A DNA stretch of 64,000 nucleotides from JACCTU01 sp963848525 (GCA_963848525.1 CAWKDZ010000003.1:248001-312000), one strand, 5' to 3'. Counted from the stretch's first letter, positions 9,196 to 25,405 are shown. Numbers and translations: made by a program. The notes: generated by a model not told the origin, from the sequence alone.

Positions 9196-9675
9196 CTATC
9201 GGCGGTCCAAGCGGGCGACGAAGCAGCCGGCTTTGGTGTTGCGCACGTTGACGTGGTCGACGTCCGCCAGGTCGAGCAGACGCCCGATCGCGCTCTCGAC
9301 GTCACCGCCCGCGGTGCGCTCGAGCGCGACGACTCGAGGCCCCGTCGCAACCCCCTCGAACGTCAGCTCGAGTGCACGCAGCGCCGGGGGGAAGCCGTCT
9401 CCTTCGTAGCGGTCGCAATCACCGGCGTGGATGTAGACCGGTCCCGGTTGGGGGAATTCGGCGACCCCGGCGTAGGTGTCGTAGGTGAACAACGTGCGCA
9501 TCTCCTCGCCCTCCCGGAACGTGCGCAGGCAGAGCCGACAGGGTCCAAATCCCGTGGCCTGCTGCGTGAGGGCCGGGTGACCCCAGATCGGGTCGCGGCC
9601 CTGTTCACGCACGAACGTGGCGACGTCCTGCGGCAACGCTGTCACGGCAAAGCGAGTGGCGGCGATCGCGGTCAT
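9196..9675 (-). CDS. DUF1203 family protein
   Basis: A 159-residue cytoplasmic protein beginning MTAIAATRFAVTALP after a purine-rich AGAGGA site. Recognisable DUF1203 features are the CRLCLRTFREGEEM segment (two cysteines), TYDTYAGVAEFPQPGPVYIH and AGDCDRYE. The family has no assigned biochemical role. It ends 6 nt from the converging small membrane protein. Confidence 0.7.
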   Translation of the reverse strand: MTAIAATRFAVTALPQDVATFVREQGRDPIWGHPALTQQATGFGPCRLCLRTFREGEEMRTLFTYDTYAGVAEFPQPGPVYIHAGDCDRYEGDGFPPALRALELTFEGVATGPRVVALERTAGGDVESAIGRLLDLADVDHVNVRNTKAGCFVARLDRR

Positions 9676-9746
9676 CTCGTGGTCCTCTCGTGGACGGTCG
9701 TGATACGAGGGGAACGCCCGGCGAGGCGAAAACGTGAGGTCGGCGC

Positions 9747-10409
9747 CTAGCCTCGCAGCTGGTTCGCAGTGCCGATCGCGATCTGCGGCGCGTTCCCCGG
9801 GCGCAGCCAGCGGAGCACCGAGCGCAGCTGCGGCCGCGCGATGCTGACGCACCCGTTCGTCGGTCCACCCGTCGAGGCGTGCAGGAAGATCCCCGAGCCG
9901 CGGCCGGGGACGACCGGCCGCATGTTGAACTCGATCACCGCGAGGTACGGGTAGGCGCGCGGGCTCTGCCACATCCCCTCGCTCTTGAGCCCGAAAGGCG
10001 GCTTGCGCCCGCAGCCGACGCGCTGGAACGAGTTGTACGTCCGCGACGACGGGTCCTCGTTCCACCAGTCGCCGCAGCGCACCTTGACGTAGCGGTACGC
10101 GACCCCGGGGTTCGGCTCGTTGCCGTACATCGTCGGGTGGATGCGGAAGGTGCCGGCGGGCGTCGTCCCGTCGCCCTCGCGTCGTGACGCGGAGAGCCCG
10201 TTGGCGCCGAGCCGCGCCGGGTATGGGCCGCCGGCGGCCGTCCAGCAGCCGCCGGATCTGCGCCAGAGCCGGAGCGTTGCGCGCGTCGTCCGTGTCGTCA
10301 CGGCCTGAACGGTGATCAGCTGCGTCCCGGACGGCTCGACGCGCAGGTCGTTCGCGAGGTTCGAGGGACAGGCGGCGGCGAGCGAGGCGAGCAGCGCGGC
10401 GAGCAGCAC
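9747..10409 (-). CDS. Exported L,D-transpeptidase (YkuD-type) catalytic domain protein
   Basis: Predicted peptidoglycan-modifying enzyme of 220 residues, exported by an N-terminal hydrophobic signal (residues 1-14). The catalytic signature is visible as IFLHASTGGPTNGCVSI, with His177 and nucleophile Cys187 in the H-x9-G-C spacing. Upstream GDGTTPAGTFRIHPTMYG matches the conserved DG-TP-G-F strand of the YkuD fold. The start is a GTG only 23 bp from the divergent M15 peptidase start. An alternative role as a carboxypeptidase of the same fold cannot be excluded. Confidence 0.78.
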   Translation of the reverse strand: MLLAALLASLAAACPSNLANDLRVEPSGTQLITVQAVTTRTTRATLRLWRRSGGCWTAAGGPYPARLGANGLSASRREGDGTTPAGTFRIHPTMYGNEPNPGVAYRYVKVRCGDWWNEDPSSRTYNSFQRVGCGRKPPFGLKSEGMWQSPRAYPYLAVIEFNMRPVVPGRGSGIFLHASTGGPTNGCVSIARPQLRSVLRWLRPGNAPQIAIGTANQLRG

Positions 10410-10432
10410 GAGGGCCAGAGTAGTCTCGGAGC

Positions 10433-11032
10433 ATGCCGCTCGCCGCCTTCCTCGCGGCGGCCGCGATCGCCGCGCCGGTGTTCAGCGTGGCTCCCGTGAG
10501 CCCCGCGGAGCTTCGTCACTCCTACCGCTCGGGCTGCCCGGTGCGGCCGGCCGAGCTGCGAACCGTCCACCTCTCTTATTGGGGGTTCGACGGCCGCCCG
10601 CACCGGGGCGCACTGGTCGTCAACCGCCGCGTCACCGCCGACGTCGTCGCGGTCTTTCGCCGCCTCTACGCGGCTCGCTTCCCGGTCCGGCGCGTGCGGC
10701 CGGTCTCGGCGTACCGCGGCAGCGACGACGCGTCGATGGCGGCGGACAACACATCGGGCTTCAACTGCCGCTTCGTCTCGGGCACGCGCCGCTGGTCGAT
10801 GCACGCGTACGGGCTCGCGATCGACGTCAACCCGGTAGAGAACCCCTACGTGTCGGGTGGCCGCGTCAGCCCGCCGGCCGGTCGCCGCTACCTCGACCGC
10901 GACGAGGCACGCCCTGGCATGGCGGTCGAGGGCGGCGTGCTCGTGCGGGCCTTCGATGCTCGCCGCTGGGGGTGGGGCGGGCGCTGGCGCGGCTCGCCCG
11001 ACTACCAGCACTTCTCAACCACGGGACGTTGA
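10433..11032 (+). CDS. Exported M15-family peptidase (D-Ala-D-Ala carboxypeptidase / VanY-like)
   Basis: A 199-residue zinc peptidase with a signal peptide (about residues 1-19). The zinc-site signature is WSMHAYGLAIDVNP, with His124 and Asp131, and the third ligand His193 is in DYQHFS close to the C-terminus. These are the hallmarks of the M15 fold, which cleaves peptidoglycan stem peptides. It starts back-to-back with the L,D-transpeptidase gene, suggesting joint control of wall remodelling. Confidence 0.8.
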   Translation: MPLAAFLAAAAIAAPVFSVAPVSPAELRHSYRSGCPVRPAELRTVHLSYWGFDGRPHRGALVVNRRVTADVVAVFRRLYAARFPVRRVRPVSAYRGSDDASMAADNTSGFNCRFVSGTRRWSMHAYGLAIDVNPVENPYVSGGRVSPPAGRRYLDRDEARPGMAVEGGVLVRAFDARRWGWGGRWRGSPDYQHFSTTGR

Positions 11033-11046
11033 TCTACGCTCCGGCG

Positions 11047-12312
11047 ATGGCGGTCAGGGTCGCCGCTGCGGTCGTGGCGCTGCTCGCGTTTCCCTCGACC
11101 GCGGCCGCTTCGAACGAGGCGTTGAGCGTAGACGGCGCCGTCTACCGGTCCGGGCTGACCGGCCGGTACTTCCACCCGCTCGGCAGCTTCGCGCGGCTCA
11201 ACCGACTCGTGTCCGGTGGCCACCGCGTCCGCGCGCGCCGGCTGGCCGCGTCGTTGATCGCGCGCGGCCACCGCCGGGGTCGGTTCGCGCTCGTCTGGCA
11301 CTACGACGTCCCGGGCGGCAAGTACGGCTGGACCTCGGGGATGGCGCAGGCGGTCGCGGCGGAGGCGCTCGCGCGCGCCGGCCGCAAGGACGCGGCGCGC
11401 CGGGCGTTCCTCGCGATCCCGAACGGGCTCCTGATCCGGCTCCCGCAGGGTCCCTGGATCAAGCTGTACGGCTATAGCAGCGTCGTCGTTCTCAACGCCC
11501 AGCTCCAGGCGGCGCTCTCGATCGGCCGCTACGCGCGGCTCGTCGGCGACCCGCGCGGCAAGAGGCTCGCGCGGCAGCTCCGCCGGACGGCGCTCGCCCT
11601 GCTGCCACGCTTCGACTCCGGCTCGTGGTCGCACTACTCGCTCGGCGGCGGCGCCTCGAGCATCTCCTACCACCGCTACGTCACCGAGCTGCTGTGGCAG
11701 CTCGCCGACCGGCAGGCGGGCGGTCCGTGGCGGGTCTACGCGAACCGCTTCGCGAAATATCGGAAGCTGCCGCCCGTCCTGCGACGCGGCGATCGGACCG
11801 CGGAGATCTTCCCGCAGCCGGCCGACGGTTTCCGCGACTACGCGCCGATCACGTTCTGGCTCTCCAAGCCCTCGACCGTCACCTTCCGAATCGCCGGCAC
11901 GCGGACGTCGCAATGGTTCCGGCGCGGCTGGCAGACCTTCCATTGGTGGCCTGACGACGTCGAGCCGGGCCGGTACCCCGTCTGGGCGTCCGCGGTCGAC
12001 TTCGCCGGGAACACGACGCTGCTCGGGCTGCCCTGGGTGCGGGTCGTCCGCGACGAGGAACCGCCGGCCGTCAGGGCCGCGCTCCACGGGTCGCAGCTGC
12101 GCTGGCGGGCCTCCGACTACGCCTCGCCGTGGTTCGAGGCGGCCCTCGAGGTGAGGTCCGAGGGCCGTGTGGAGATCGTTGAGCTCGGGCGCTTCGACCG
12201 GACCGGCGGCATCCACCTCGACACGCCGCCGACCGAGCCGGGGACGACCACGCTGATCGTCACGGACAACTCGGGCAACCCGGCGCGGATCCCGCTTTGC
12301 GCGGCCTCCTAG
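11047..12312 (+). CDS. Secreted D-glucuronyl C5-epimerase-like protein
   Basis: A 421-residue protein with a signal peptide (residues 1-21, AFPSTAAA). The central part (about 90-260) resembles the D-glucuronyl C5-epimerase C-terminal (alpha/alpha-toroid) domain: WTSGMAQAVAAEALARAGR, PWIKLYGYSSVVVLNAQLQA, FDSGSWSHYSLGG and ISYHRYV. The C-terminal third is beta-rich with two immunoglobulin-like stretches. Actinobacterial homologs are mostly uncharacterised, so the substrate is unknown. It follows the M15 gene by 14 nt and precedes tRNA-Met. Confidence 0.68.
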   Translation: MAVRVAAAVVALLAFPSTAAASNEALSVDGAVYRSGLTGRYFHPLGSFARLNRLVSGGHRVRARRLAASLIARGHRRGRFALVWHYDVPGGKYGWTSGMAQAVAAEALARAGRKDAARRAFLAIPNGLLIRLPQGPWIKLYGYSSVVVLNAQLQAALSIGRYARLVGDPRGKRLARQLRRTALALLPRFDSGSWSHYSLGGGASSISYHRYVTELLWQLADRQAGGPWRVYANRFAKYRKLPPVLRRGDRTAEIFPQPADGFRDYAPITFWLSKPSTVTFRIAGTRTSQWFRRGWQTFHWWPDDVEPGRYPVWASAVDFAGNTTLLGLPWVRVVRDEEPPAVRAALHGSQLRWRASDYASPWFEAALEVRSEGRVEIVELGRFDRTGGIHLDTPPTEPGTTTLIVTDNSGNPARIPLCAAS

Positions 12313-12330
12313 CTATTCTGCTCCCGGCAC

Positions 12331-12403
12331 GGCGGCGTAGCTCAGTGGTTAGAGCGACGGACTCATAACCCGTAGGTCGGTGGTTCGAATCCACCCGCCG
12401 CTA
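12331..12403 (+). tRNA. tRNA-Met (CAT), elongator
   Basis: A 73-nt cloverleaf: acceptor ggcggcg / cgccgct (G1-T72 as in many elongator tRNA-Met), D arm gctc...gagc, anticodon loop ctcataa with anticodon CAT, T arm ggtgg-ttcgaat-ccacc. CCA is not encoded (tca follows). One mismatch is seen at 31-39. A -10-like tattct lies at 12314-12319. tRNA-Met before rpmG-secE is the actinobacterial arrangement. Confidence 0.93.
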
Positions 12404-12498
12404 TCACTCCGACGTCCCGGCACTGCGGCGTTTCTGCGCTACGATGGGCGACTCGCGGGCGAAGTGCCCTGCTTTTCCGCGCCCTTGGGATCTAGCAA

Positions 12499-12660
12499 AT
12501 GGCCACTGGAGTAAGAGTCGGGATCACCCTCGCTTGCGTCGAGTGCAAGCGGCGGAATTACCAGACGACGAAGTCGAAGCGGAACGATCCCGACCGGATC
12601 GAGTTCCGGAAGTACTGTCGTTGGTGCGGCCGACACACGGCGCACCGGGAGACTCGCTGA
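12499..12660 (+). CDS. rpmG: 50S ribosomal protein L33
   Basis: A 53-residue protein, MATGVRVGITLACVECKRRN ... ending THAHRETR-like (RHTAHRETR). The CVEC and CRWC pairs form the zinc knuckle of C+ type L33. Length is standard. The TGA stop overlaps the secE ATG by one base (TGATG). A TACGAT box at 12440-12445 is a possible -10 for the operon; no good -35 accompanies it. Confidence 0.95.
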   Translation: MATGVRVGITLACVECKRRNYQTTKSKRNDPDRIEFRKYCRWCGRHTAHRETR

Positions 12661-12998
12661 TGGCATCCAGATCACAGCGGCGCGCGATGCGCCGACAGCA
12701 GCAGGCGGCCGCCGCCACGGCCGGCGAGGGCTCGGGCTCGATCTCGCAGCGCGCGCGCTCGCGGCAGGCGCAGGTGCGCCCCGCGCAGCAGCAGACGCGC
12801 GGCCAGACCGGCCGCAAGGAGACGCCGCGCGGGTCGTTCGTCCGCGAGTCGATCGCCGAGCTGCGGAAAGTCGAGTGGCCCGATCGCCGTCAGGTGACGA
12901 CCGGCAGCGTCGTCGTGATCATCGCCTGCGCGATCACCGGCTTGTACCTCTGGATCAACGACCTCGTCTGGCAGCGAGTCGTCGAGGCGATCCTCTGA
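12660..12998 (+). CDS. secE: Preprotein translocase subunit SecE
   Basis: Small membrane subunit of the SecYEG channel, 112 residues. The first 55 are a basic, Gln/Ala/Arg-rich extension. The conserved amphipathic segment is FVRESIAELRKVEWPDRRQV, followed by one membrane helix (about 82-102). Overlaps of 1 nt join it to rpmG and nusG. Confidence 0.94.
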   Translation: MASRSQRRAMRRQQQAAAATAGEGSGSISQRARSRQAQVRPAQQQTRGQTGRKETPRGSFVRESIAELRKVEWPDRRQVTTGSVVVIIACAITGLYLWINDLVWQRVVEAIL

Positions 12999-13528
12999 TG
13001 TTTCGCTGGTACGTGATCAATACGTACTCGGGTCACGAGAACAAGGTGAAGGCGAACCTCGAGCACCGGATCGACTCGATGAACCAGCGCCCGCGCTTCC
13101 GCCGCGTCGTCGTCCCGACCGAGCAGGTGATCGAGACGAAGGACGGGCAGAAGGTGCAGGCCGAGAAGCGTGTCCTCCCCGGCTACGTGCTCGTGAACAT
13201 GGACCTGAACGACGACGCGTGGACGGTCGTGAAGAACACCCCGGGCGTGACGGGCTTCGTCGGCGCCGGCAGCAAGCCGATCCCGCTCTCGCAGCCCGAG
13301 GTCGACCGGATCCTCCACACCGGGACGCCGGCCGCGGAGCGCGCCCGCACCCTGGTCGAGTTCGTGCTCGGCGAGTCGGTCAAGGTCACGAGCGGTCCGC
13401 TGAGCGACTTCGACGGCGAGATCGTCGACGTCAATCCCGACCAGCAGAAGCTGAAGGTGCTCGTCGACATCTTCGAGCGCCAGGTCCCCGTCGAGCTCGG
13501 CTTCGACCAGGTCAAGAAGATCGACTGA
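12998..13528 (+). CDS. nusG: Transcription termination/antitermination factor NusG
   Basis: RNA polymerase-binding elongation factor of 176 residues. The NGN domain begins MFRWYVINTYSGHENKVKAN and includes RVLPGYVLVNMDL. The KOW domain is at about 120-176 (GESVKVTSGPLSDFDGEIVD). There is no large acidic N-terminal extension of the kind seen in Streptomyces or Mycobacterium NusG. One-base overlaps couple it to secE and rplK. Confidence 0.95.
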   Translation: MFRWYVINTYSGHENKVKANLEHRIDSMNQRPRFRRVVVPTEQVIETKDGQKVQAEKRVLPGYVLVNMDLNDDAWTVVKNTPGVTGFVGAGSKPIPLSQPEVDRILHTGTPAAERARTLVEFVLGESVKVTSGPLSDFDGEIVDVNPDQQKLKVLVDIFERQVPVELGFDQVKKID

Positions 13529-13953
13529 TGGCGAAGAAGATCCTCACCATGATCAAGCTGCAGATTCCCGGAGGCCAGGCGAACCCGGCCCCGCCGGTCG
13601 GCCCTGCGCTGGGCCAGCACGGCGTCAACATCATGGAGTTCTGCAAGGCGTTCAACGCGCAGACCGCGGATCAGAACGGCCGCATCATCCCCGTCGAGAT
13701 CTCGGTCTTCGAGGATCGCTCGTTCACGTTCATCACCAAGACGCCGCCGGCGGCCGTCCTGATCAAGGAGGCGCTGCGAGTCGAGAAGGGCTCAGGCGAG
13801 CCGAACCGCGAGAAGGTGGGGCGGCTGTCGAAGGCCCAGCTCCGGTCGATCGCCGAGACGAAGATGGAGGACCTGAACGCGCGCGACGTCGACCAGGCGA
13901 TGCTGGTGATCGCCGGGACGGCGCGCTCGATGGGTGTGGAGGTCGAGCGGTAA
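13528..13953 (+). CDS. rplK: 50S ribosomal protein L11
   Basis: A 141-residue protein of normal length. The N-terminal domain (MAKKILTMIKLQIPGGQANP, PPVGPALGQHGVNIMEFC) contacts release and elongation factors; the C-terminal domain binds 23S rRNA helices 43/44. One-base overlaps with nusG and rplA. Confidence 0.96.
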   Translation: MAKKILTMIKLQIPGGQANPAPPVGPALGQHGVNIMEFCKAFNAQTADQNGRIIPVEISVFEDRSFTFITKTPPAAVLIKEALRVEKGSGEPNREKVGRLSKAQLRSIAETKMEDLNARDVDQAMLVIAGTARSMGVEVER

Positions 13954-14690
13954 TGGCGCAGCACGGCAAGAAGTACCGCAACGCGCGGGCGCAGATCGAC
14001 CGCGAGCAGGCCTATGCGCCGGTCGACGCCGTCCGGCTGCTGAAGGGCTTCGAGGGCGTGAAGTTCGACGAGACGGTCGAGGTTCACGTCCGGCTCGGCC
14101 TGAACGTCCGCCACGCCGACCAGCAGCTGCGCGGCACGCTGATGCTGCCGCACGGGACCGGGCGCGACATGCGCGTCGCCGTCTTCGCCGAGGGCGACAA
14201 GGCGCGCGAGGCGCAGGAGGCCGGCGCGGACGTCGTCGGCACTGCCGACCTCGCGGCGAAGGTCGAGGCGGGAGAGATCGACTTCGACGTCGCCGTCGCC
14301 ACGCCGGACCAGATGGGCGTCGTCGGCAAGCTCGGCCGGATCCTCGGTCCGCGCGGGCTGATGCCGAACCCCAAGACCGGGACCGTGACGATGGACGTCG
14401 GCAAGGCCGTGCGCGACGCGAAGGCGGGCAAGCTCGAGTACCGCACCGACCGCGGCGCGGTTGTCCACGTCCCGATCGGGAAGAAGAGCTTCGACGAGCG
14501 GCAGCTGGTCGAGAACTACGCAGCCCTCGTCGACGAGATCGTGCGGGCGAAGCCCGCCGCGGCCAAGGGCCGCTACATCCGGGGCATCACGCTCACGAGC
14601 ACGATGGGCCCGGGGATCAAGGTCGATCCGGCGCGCACGCGCGGGATCGCGGAAGACCTGGAGGAGCAGGCAGAGACCGTCAACGCGTAG
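13953..14690 (+). CDS. rplA: 50S ribosomal protein L1
   Basis: A 245-residue protein that builds the L1 stalk and, as in other bacteria, may repress its own operon. Recognisable segments are VEVHVRLGLNVRHADQQLRG, LGRILGPRGLMPNPKTGTV and the RYIRGITLTSTMGPGIKVD C-terminal region. The ATG overlaps the rplK TAA. Confidence 0.96.
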   Translation: MAQHGKKYRNARAQIDREQAYAPVDAVRLLKGFEGVKFDETVEVHVRLGLNVRHADQQLRGTLMLPHGTGRDMRVAVFAEGDKAREAQEAGADVVGTADLAAKVEAGEIDFDVAVATPDQMGVVGKLGRILGPRGLMPNPKTGTVTMDVGKAVRDAKAGKLEYRTDRGAVVHVPIGKKSFDERQLVENYAALVDEIVRAKPAAAKGRYIRGITLTSTMGPGIKVDPARTRGIAEDLEEQAETVNA

Positions 14691-14823
14691 AAACGAAGCG
14701 CTCGTCGCCGAAGACAGCTGGCAGGTGCGCAGCACCAGAAGTCCAGTCGAGGCGGTCCTCTGCTCAAGGAGTTCTCCTTGTCGAAGGCCCGCCGTCAGGC
14801 GGGCCTTCGAGCTTGGAGGTGAG
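14691..14823 (+). ncRNA. L10 (rplJL) leader RNA with 13-bp hairpin
   Basis: The 133-nt gap between rplA and rplJ is the place of the ribosomal L10 leader that L10(L12)4 binds to repress rplJL. The last part is a perfect 13-bp stem (14781-14793 with 14798-14810) around a gtca loop. It ends four bases before the GGAGGT Shine-Dalgarno at 14815, so it can control access to it. The rest was not folded. Assignment rests on position and the hairpin, not on a covariance search. Confidence 0.55.
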
Positions 14824-15444
14824 ATGCAGAAGCAGGAGAAGGAACGTGTCGTCGCTCAGCTGACCGAGCGGCTCGAGTCGAGCCAGACGCTGATCGTGGC
14901 CGACTACCGCGGGCTGACGATGACCCAGATCGACAACCTGCGGACCAAGCTGCTCGAGCACGGAGCACGGTTCCAGGTCGTCAAGAACACGCTGACCCGG
15001 CGCGCGGCAGAGGCCGCGGGCGCGGACGCGCTGCTCGCGTTGCTCGAGGGGCCGACCGCGATCGCGTTCCTCGAAGCCGACGGCGACCCCGTCGCGGTGG
15101 CGAAGGCGATCGGCGCCACGGCGCGTGAGACCCGCGTGCTGGAGGTGCGCGGCGGCATCCTCGAGGGGCGGTCGGTCACGGCCGCCGAGATCGAGACCCT
15201 CGCGGCGCTCCCGCCGGTCGAGCAGCTCCGCGGCCAGGTGCTGGGCGCGATCGCCGGGCCGCTGTACTCGGTCGTCGGTCTCTTCAACGCACCGCTCCAG
15301 AACCTCGTCGGGCTGATCGACGCCCGCATCGAGCAGCTGGGCGGCGAGGCAGAGGAGACCCCAAGCCAACAGTCCACGGAAACCACTGAGGAGCCCGCCG
15401 AGGAAGCGACAGCTTCCGAGGCGGCGAAGGAGGAGGAGTCGTAA
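14824..15444 (+). CDS. rplJ: 50S ribosomal protein L10
   Basis: Stalk base protein anchoring L7/L12 dimers, 206 residues. The family core is EKERVVAQLTERLESSQTLI, VADYRGLTMTQIDNLRTKL, FQVVKNTLTRRAA. The L12-binding helix lies near residues 140-175, and an acidic Glu/Thr/Ser tail of about 35 residues follows. ATG preceded by GGAGGTGAG. One-base overlap with rplL. Confidence 0.95.
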   Translation: MQKQEKERVVAQLTERLESSQTLIVADYRGLTMTQIDNLRTKLLEHGARFQVVKNTLTRRAAEAAGADALLALLEGPTAIAFLEADGDPVAVAKAIGATARETRVLEVRGGILEGRSVTAAEIETLAALPPVEQLRGQVLGAIAGPLYSVVGLFNAPLQNLVGLIDARIEQLGGEAEETPSQQSTETTEEPAEEATASEAAKEEES

Positions 15445-15833
15445 TGGCAGCGAGCGGTGTCGACACCGTCTTCGACCAGCTGGGCAAGATGACCGTGCTC
15501 GAGCTGGTCGAGCTGAAGAACAAGATCGAGGAGGAGTGGGGCGTCACGGCGGCGGCCCCGGTCGCGGTCGCGGCCCCCGGTGCGGCCGCCGCGCCCGGCG
15601 ACGGCGCTGCGGCCGAGGAGCAGACCGCCTTCGACGTCGTGCTCACCGCGGCTGGCGGCCAGAAGATCCAGGTGATCAAGGTCGTCCGCGCAATCACGGG
15701 CCTCGGGCTCAAGGAGGCGAAGGACCTCGTCGACTCGGCACCGAAGCCGGTCAAGGAGGGCGTCGCCAGCGAGGAGGCAGACTCGGTCAAGGCCCAGCTC
15801 GAGGAGGCCGGAGCTACGGTCGAGGTCAAGTAG
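15444..15833 (+). CDS. rplL: 50S ribosomal protein L7/L12
   Basis: A 129-residue multimeric stalk protein. N-terminal dimerisation domain (VFDQLGKMTVLELVELKNKI), Ala/Pro hinge at about 40-55, and the factor-binding C-terminal domain (EEQTAFDVVLTAAGGQKIQV, GLGLKEAKDLVDSAPKPVKE). A strong terminator follows 13 nt after the stop, so rpoBC is separated from rplJL here. Confidence 0.97.
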   Translation: MAASGVDTVFDQLGKMTVLELVELKNKIEEEWGVTAAAPVAVAAPGAAAAPGDGAAAEEQTAFDVVLTAAGGQKIQVIKVVRAITGLGLKEAKDLVDSAPKPVKEGVASEEADSVKAQLEEAGATVEVK

Positions 15834-15846
15834 TCGAGCTAATCTC

Positions 15847-15883
15847 GGGGAGGGCGCATCGCGCTCTCCCCAGCTCGTTTTAC
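15847..15883 (+). terminator. Intrinsic terminator after rplL
   Basis: An 11-bp stem (ggggagggcgc / gcgctctcccc, one G-T pair) with a 3-nt loop is followed by agctcgtttta, a short T-rich tract. It would end the rplJL transcript before the secreted-protein genes. Confidence 0.8.
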
Positions 15884-15986
15884 AAAGCGTTGACCTTCTG
15901 CCGCAGAAGTCGGCCTACGCTTGACCCGCGTTCGGCCCGGTCGGGTCGGACCGGCACCCAACGCACACACGGAGGACGAAGACCAC

Positions 15987-16379
15987 ATGCGCTTGAAGAC
16001 CATCCTGCTGGCTCTCGTCGGCGCGCTGCTCGTCGCGGCGCCCGCCGCGGCCCAGAACGACCCCGGCAAGCCGGGCAAGGCCGCGAATCGCGCCGAGGTC
16101 CAGAAGATCCGCGCCGAGGCGAAGGCCGAGCGGCAGAAGATCCTCGCCGACGCGGCTGCGAAGGCGAAGGCGATCCTCGCCCCGGCGATGACGGCCTGCA
16201 AGGCCGTGCGCCAGGCAACCGACGCCACGAAGGAACAGGCCCGGGCGGCGTGCATGGCCGCGCTCGAGGCCGCGAAGCCGGCGCTCCAGGCGCTCGTCGC
16301 CCAGACGAAGGCAGCCCTCAAGGCGAACCGCGCAGCGACGAGGCAGAAGCTTCGGGTGCTCCGCGCCAGCAACCCCTAG
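15987..16379 (+). CDS. Small secreted Ala/Lys-rich helical protein
   Basis: A 130-residue protein of unknown function. Signal peptide at residues 1-23 (MRLKTILLALVGALLVAAPA, then AAAQ). The mature part is almost entirely Ala, Lys, Arg, Gln and Glu in heptad-like helices (EVQKIRAEAKAERQKILADA), with two cysteines (MTACKA and RAACMA) 18-19 residues apart. ATG follows GGAGGACGAAGACCAC. A terminator on each side makes it a single-gene unit. A TTGACC box at 15890 exists, but no -10 stands at ideal distance. Confidence 0.65.
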   Translation: MRLKTILLALVGALLVAAPAAAQNDPGKPGKAANRAEVQKIRAEAKAERQKILADAAAKAKAILAPAMTACKAVRQATDATKEQARAACMAALEAAKPALQALVAQTKAALKANRAATRQKLRVLRASNP

Positions 16380-16401
16380 GGACTGCCCGAAAAGCAGCCG
16401 C

Positions 16402-16433
16402 GACGAAGGGGCCGCGAGGCCCTTTCGTCGTTC
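16402..16433 (+). terminator. Intrinsic terminator after the Ala/Lys-rich secreted protein
   Basis: A 12-bp stem, gacgaaggggcc / ggccctttcgtc with one G-T pair, around a gcga loop, followed by gttct. It lies 22 nt downstream of the stop codon. Confidence 0.75.
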
Positions 16434-16533
16434 TGCCCCTTCCCCCGAACGAGGGTTCCACACGGGTGGAGCGCGAGCCCCGCCGCGCCGAAGCACTATC
16501 CTGAGTCCACCAGATCCGCGAAGGGAGAGCCCA

Positions 16534-16953
16534 GTGAAGCTCAAGGCACTCGTCATCACCCTGGTGTTCGCGGCCGGCATCGCGACATCAGTGGCGATCG
16601 CGAAGGGCCCGCCCGAGGGCAAGGGGAAGAAGCAGCCGACGGCCTCGACGTCGACCGGCACGGGGACGACGACCGACAAGCACTCGGCCAAGAAGCTCTG
16701 GGTCTGCCACCGGACGGGCAACGGCAAGTTCGTCAAGATCCGGGTCAGCCGGAAGGCGTGGCCGGCCCACAGGGCACACGGCGACCGCGAGCTCACCCCG
16801 GCCGGCGGCACGACGACGACGGGGACGACCACGGGAACCACCACCGGCACGACCACGGCGAAGAACAAGGGTCAGAGCAAGAAGGGCTCAGGCAGCTGCG
16901 CCGCGGCCGGCGGTGGAGGGACGACAACCACCACCACGACGGCGTCGCCCTAG
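16534..16953 (+). CDS. Secreted protein with CHRTG-type domain and Thr/Gly repeat tail
   Basis: GTG start after GGGAGAG gives 139 residues. Signal peptide at residues 1-23 (TSVAIAKG). A Lys/Thr-rich linker precedes the central motif KKLWVCHRTGNGKFVKIRVS and AWPAHRAHGD. This is a short Cys/His motif (VCHRTG ... PAH-HGD) seen in many extracellular actinobacterial proteins, of unknown function. The C-terminal part is a Gly-Thr-Thr-Thr repeat, a basic KNKGQSKKG stretch, a lone cysteine and a poly-Thr end. It has its own terminator. Confidence 0.65.
   Translation: MKLKALVITLVFAAGIATSVAIAKGPPEGKGKKQPTASTSTGTGTTTDKHSAKKLWVCHRTGNGKFVKIRVSRKAWPAHRAHGDRELTPAGGTTTTGTTTGTTTGTTTAKNKGQSKKGSGSCAAAGGGGTTTTTTTASP
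16819..16857 (+). repeat. Short tandem repeat encoding (Gly)Thr-Thr-Thr
   Basis: Three to four imperfect 12-nt units of the form (acn)3-ggn, encoding GTTT repeats in the secreted CHRTG-motif protein. Codon third positions vary, so the repeat is conserved at protein rather than DNA level. Confidence 0.7.
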
Positions 16954-16979
16954 CCGACCGACGACGGCCGAAAGCCGGC

Positions 16980-17013
16980 TGCCAGAGGCGCCTGCGGGCG
17001 CCTCTGGCATTTC
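16980..17013 (+). terminator. Intrinsic terminator upstream of rpoB
   Basis: A perfect 13-bp stem (tgccagaggcgcc / ggcgcctctggca) around a tgcg tetraloop, followed by tttctc. It ends the transcript of the secreted CHRTG-motif gene and insulates the rpoB promoter. Confidence 0.85.
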
Positions 17014-17068
17014 TCGGCCAGGGGCGCTACCATCCCCTCACCGCGGCGGCGAACCCGTCCGGGAACCC

Positions 17069-17098
17069 TTGCGCACGGAGGGGGGCTACCGCTACCCT
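17069..17098 (+). promoter_or_regulatory. Candidate rpoBC promoter
   Basis: TTGCGC at 17069-17074 and TACCCT at 17093-17098 are separated by 18 bp, fitting a housekeeping sigma-70-type promoter. It lies after the upstream terminator and about 67 nt of leader before the rpoB start. Confidence 0.45.
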
Positions 17099-17171
17099 TA
17101 GCGGTTCCGCGCCGGTTCCGCGTCCGTCCGCTCATCACCAAGCCGTTTCTTCAAGGGAGGCTGTTCGCACT

Positions 17172-20807
<3,636 letters not shown>

Positions 20808-20815
20808 GGAGCGCT

Positions 20816-25405
<4,590 letters not shown>

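Noticed and set aside
15890..15921. Promoter TTGACC ... TACGCT before the Ala/Lys-rich secreted protein
   Set aside because: The spacer would be 20 bp, outside the usual range, and the boxes follow the rplL terminator tail; not listed as a promoter.
16807..16947. CRISPR-like or regulatory tandem repeat
   Set aside because: Units are 12 nt, in frame, encode Gly-Thr-Thr-Thr and lie inside a secreted protein gene; no spacers. No CRISPR array was seen anywhere in the window.
16758..17171. N-terminal extension of RpoB upstream of TTG 17172
   Set aside because: The in-frame upstream reading crosses another gene, a perfect terminator and the promoter region, and has no RpoB similarity.
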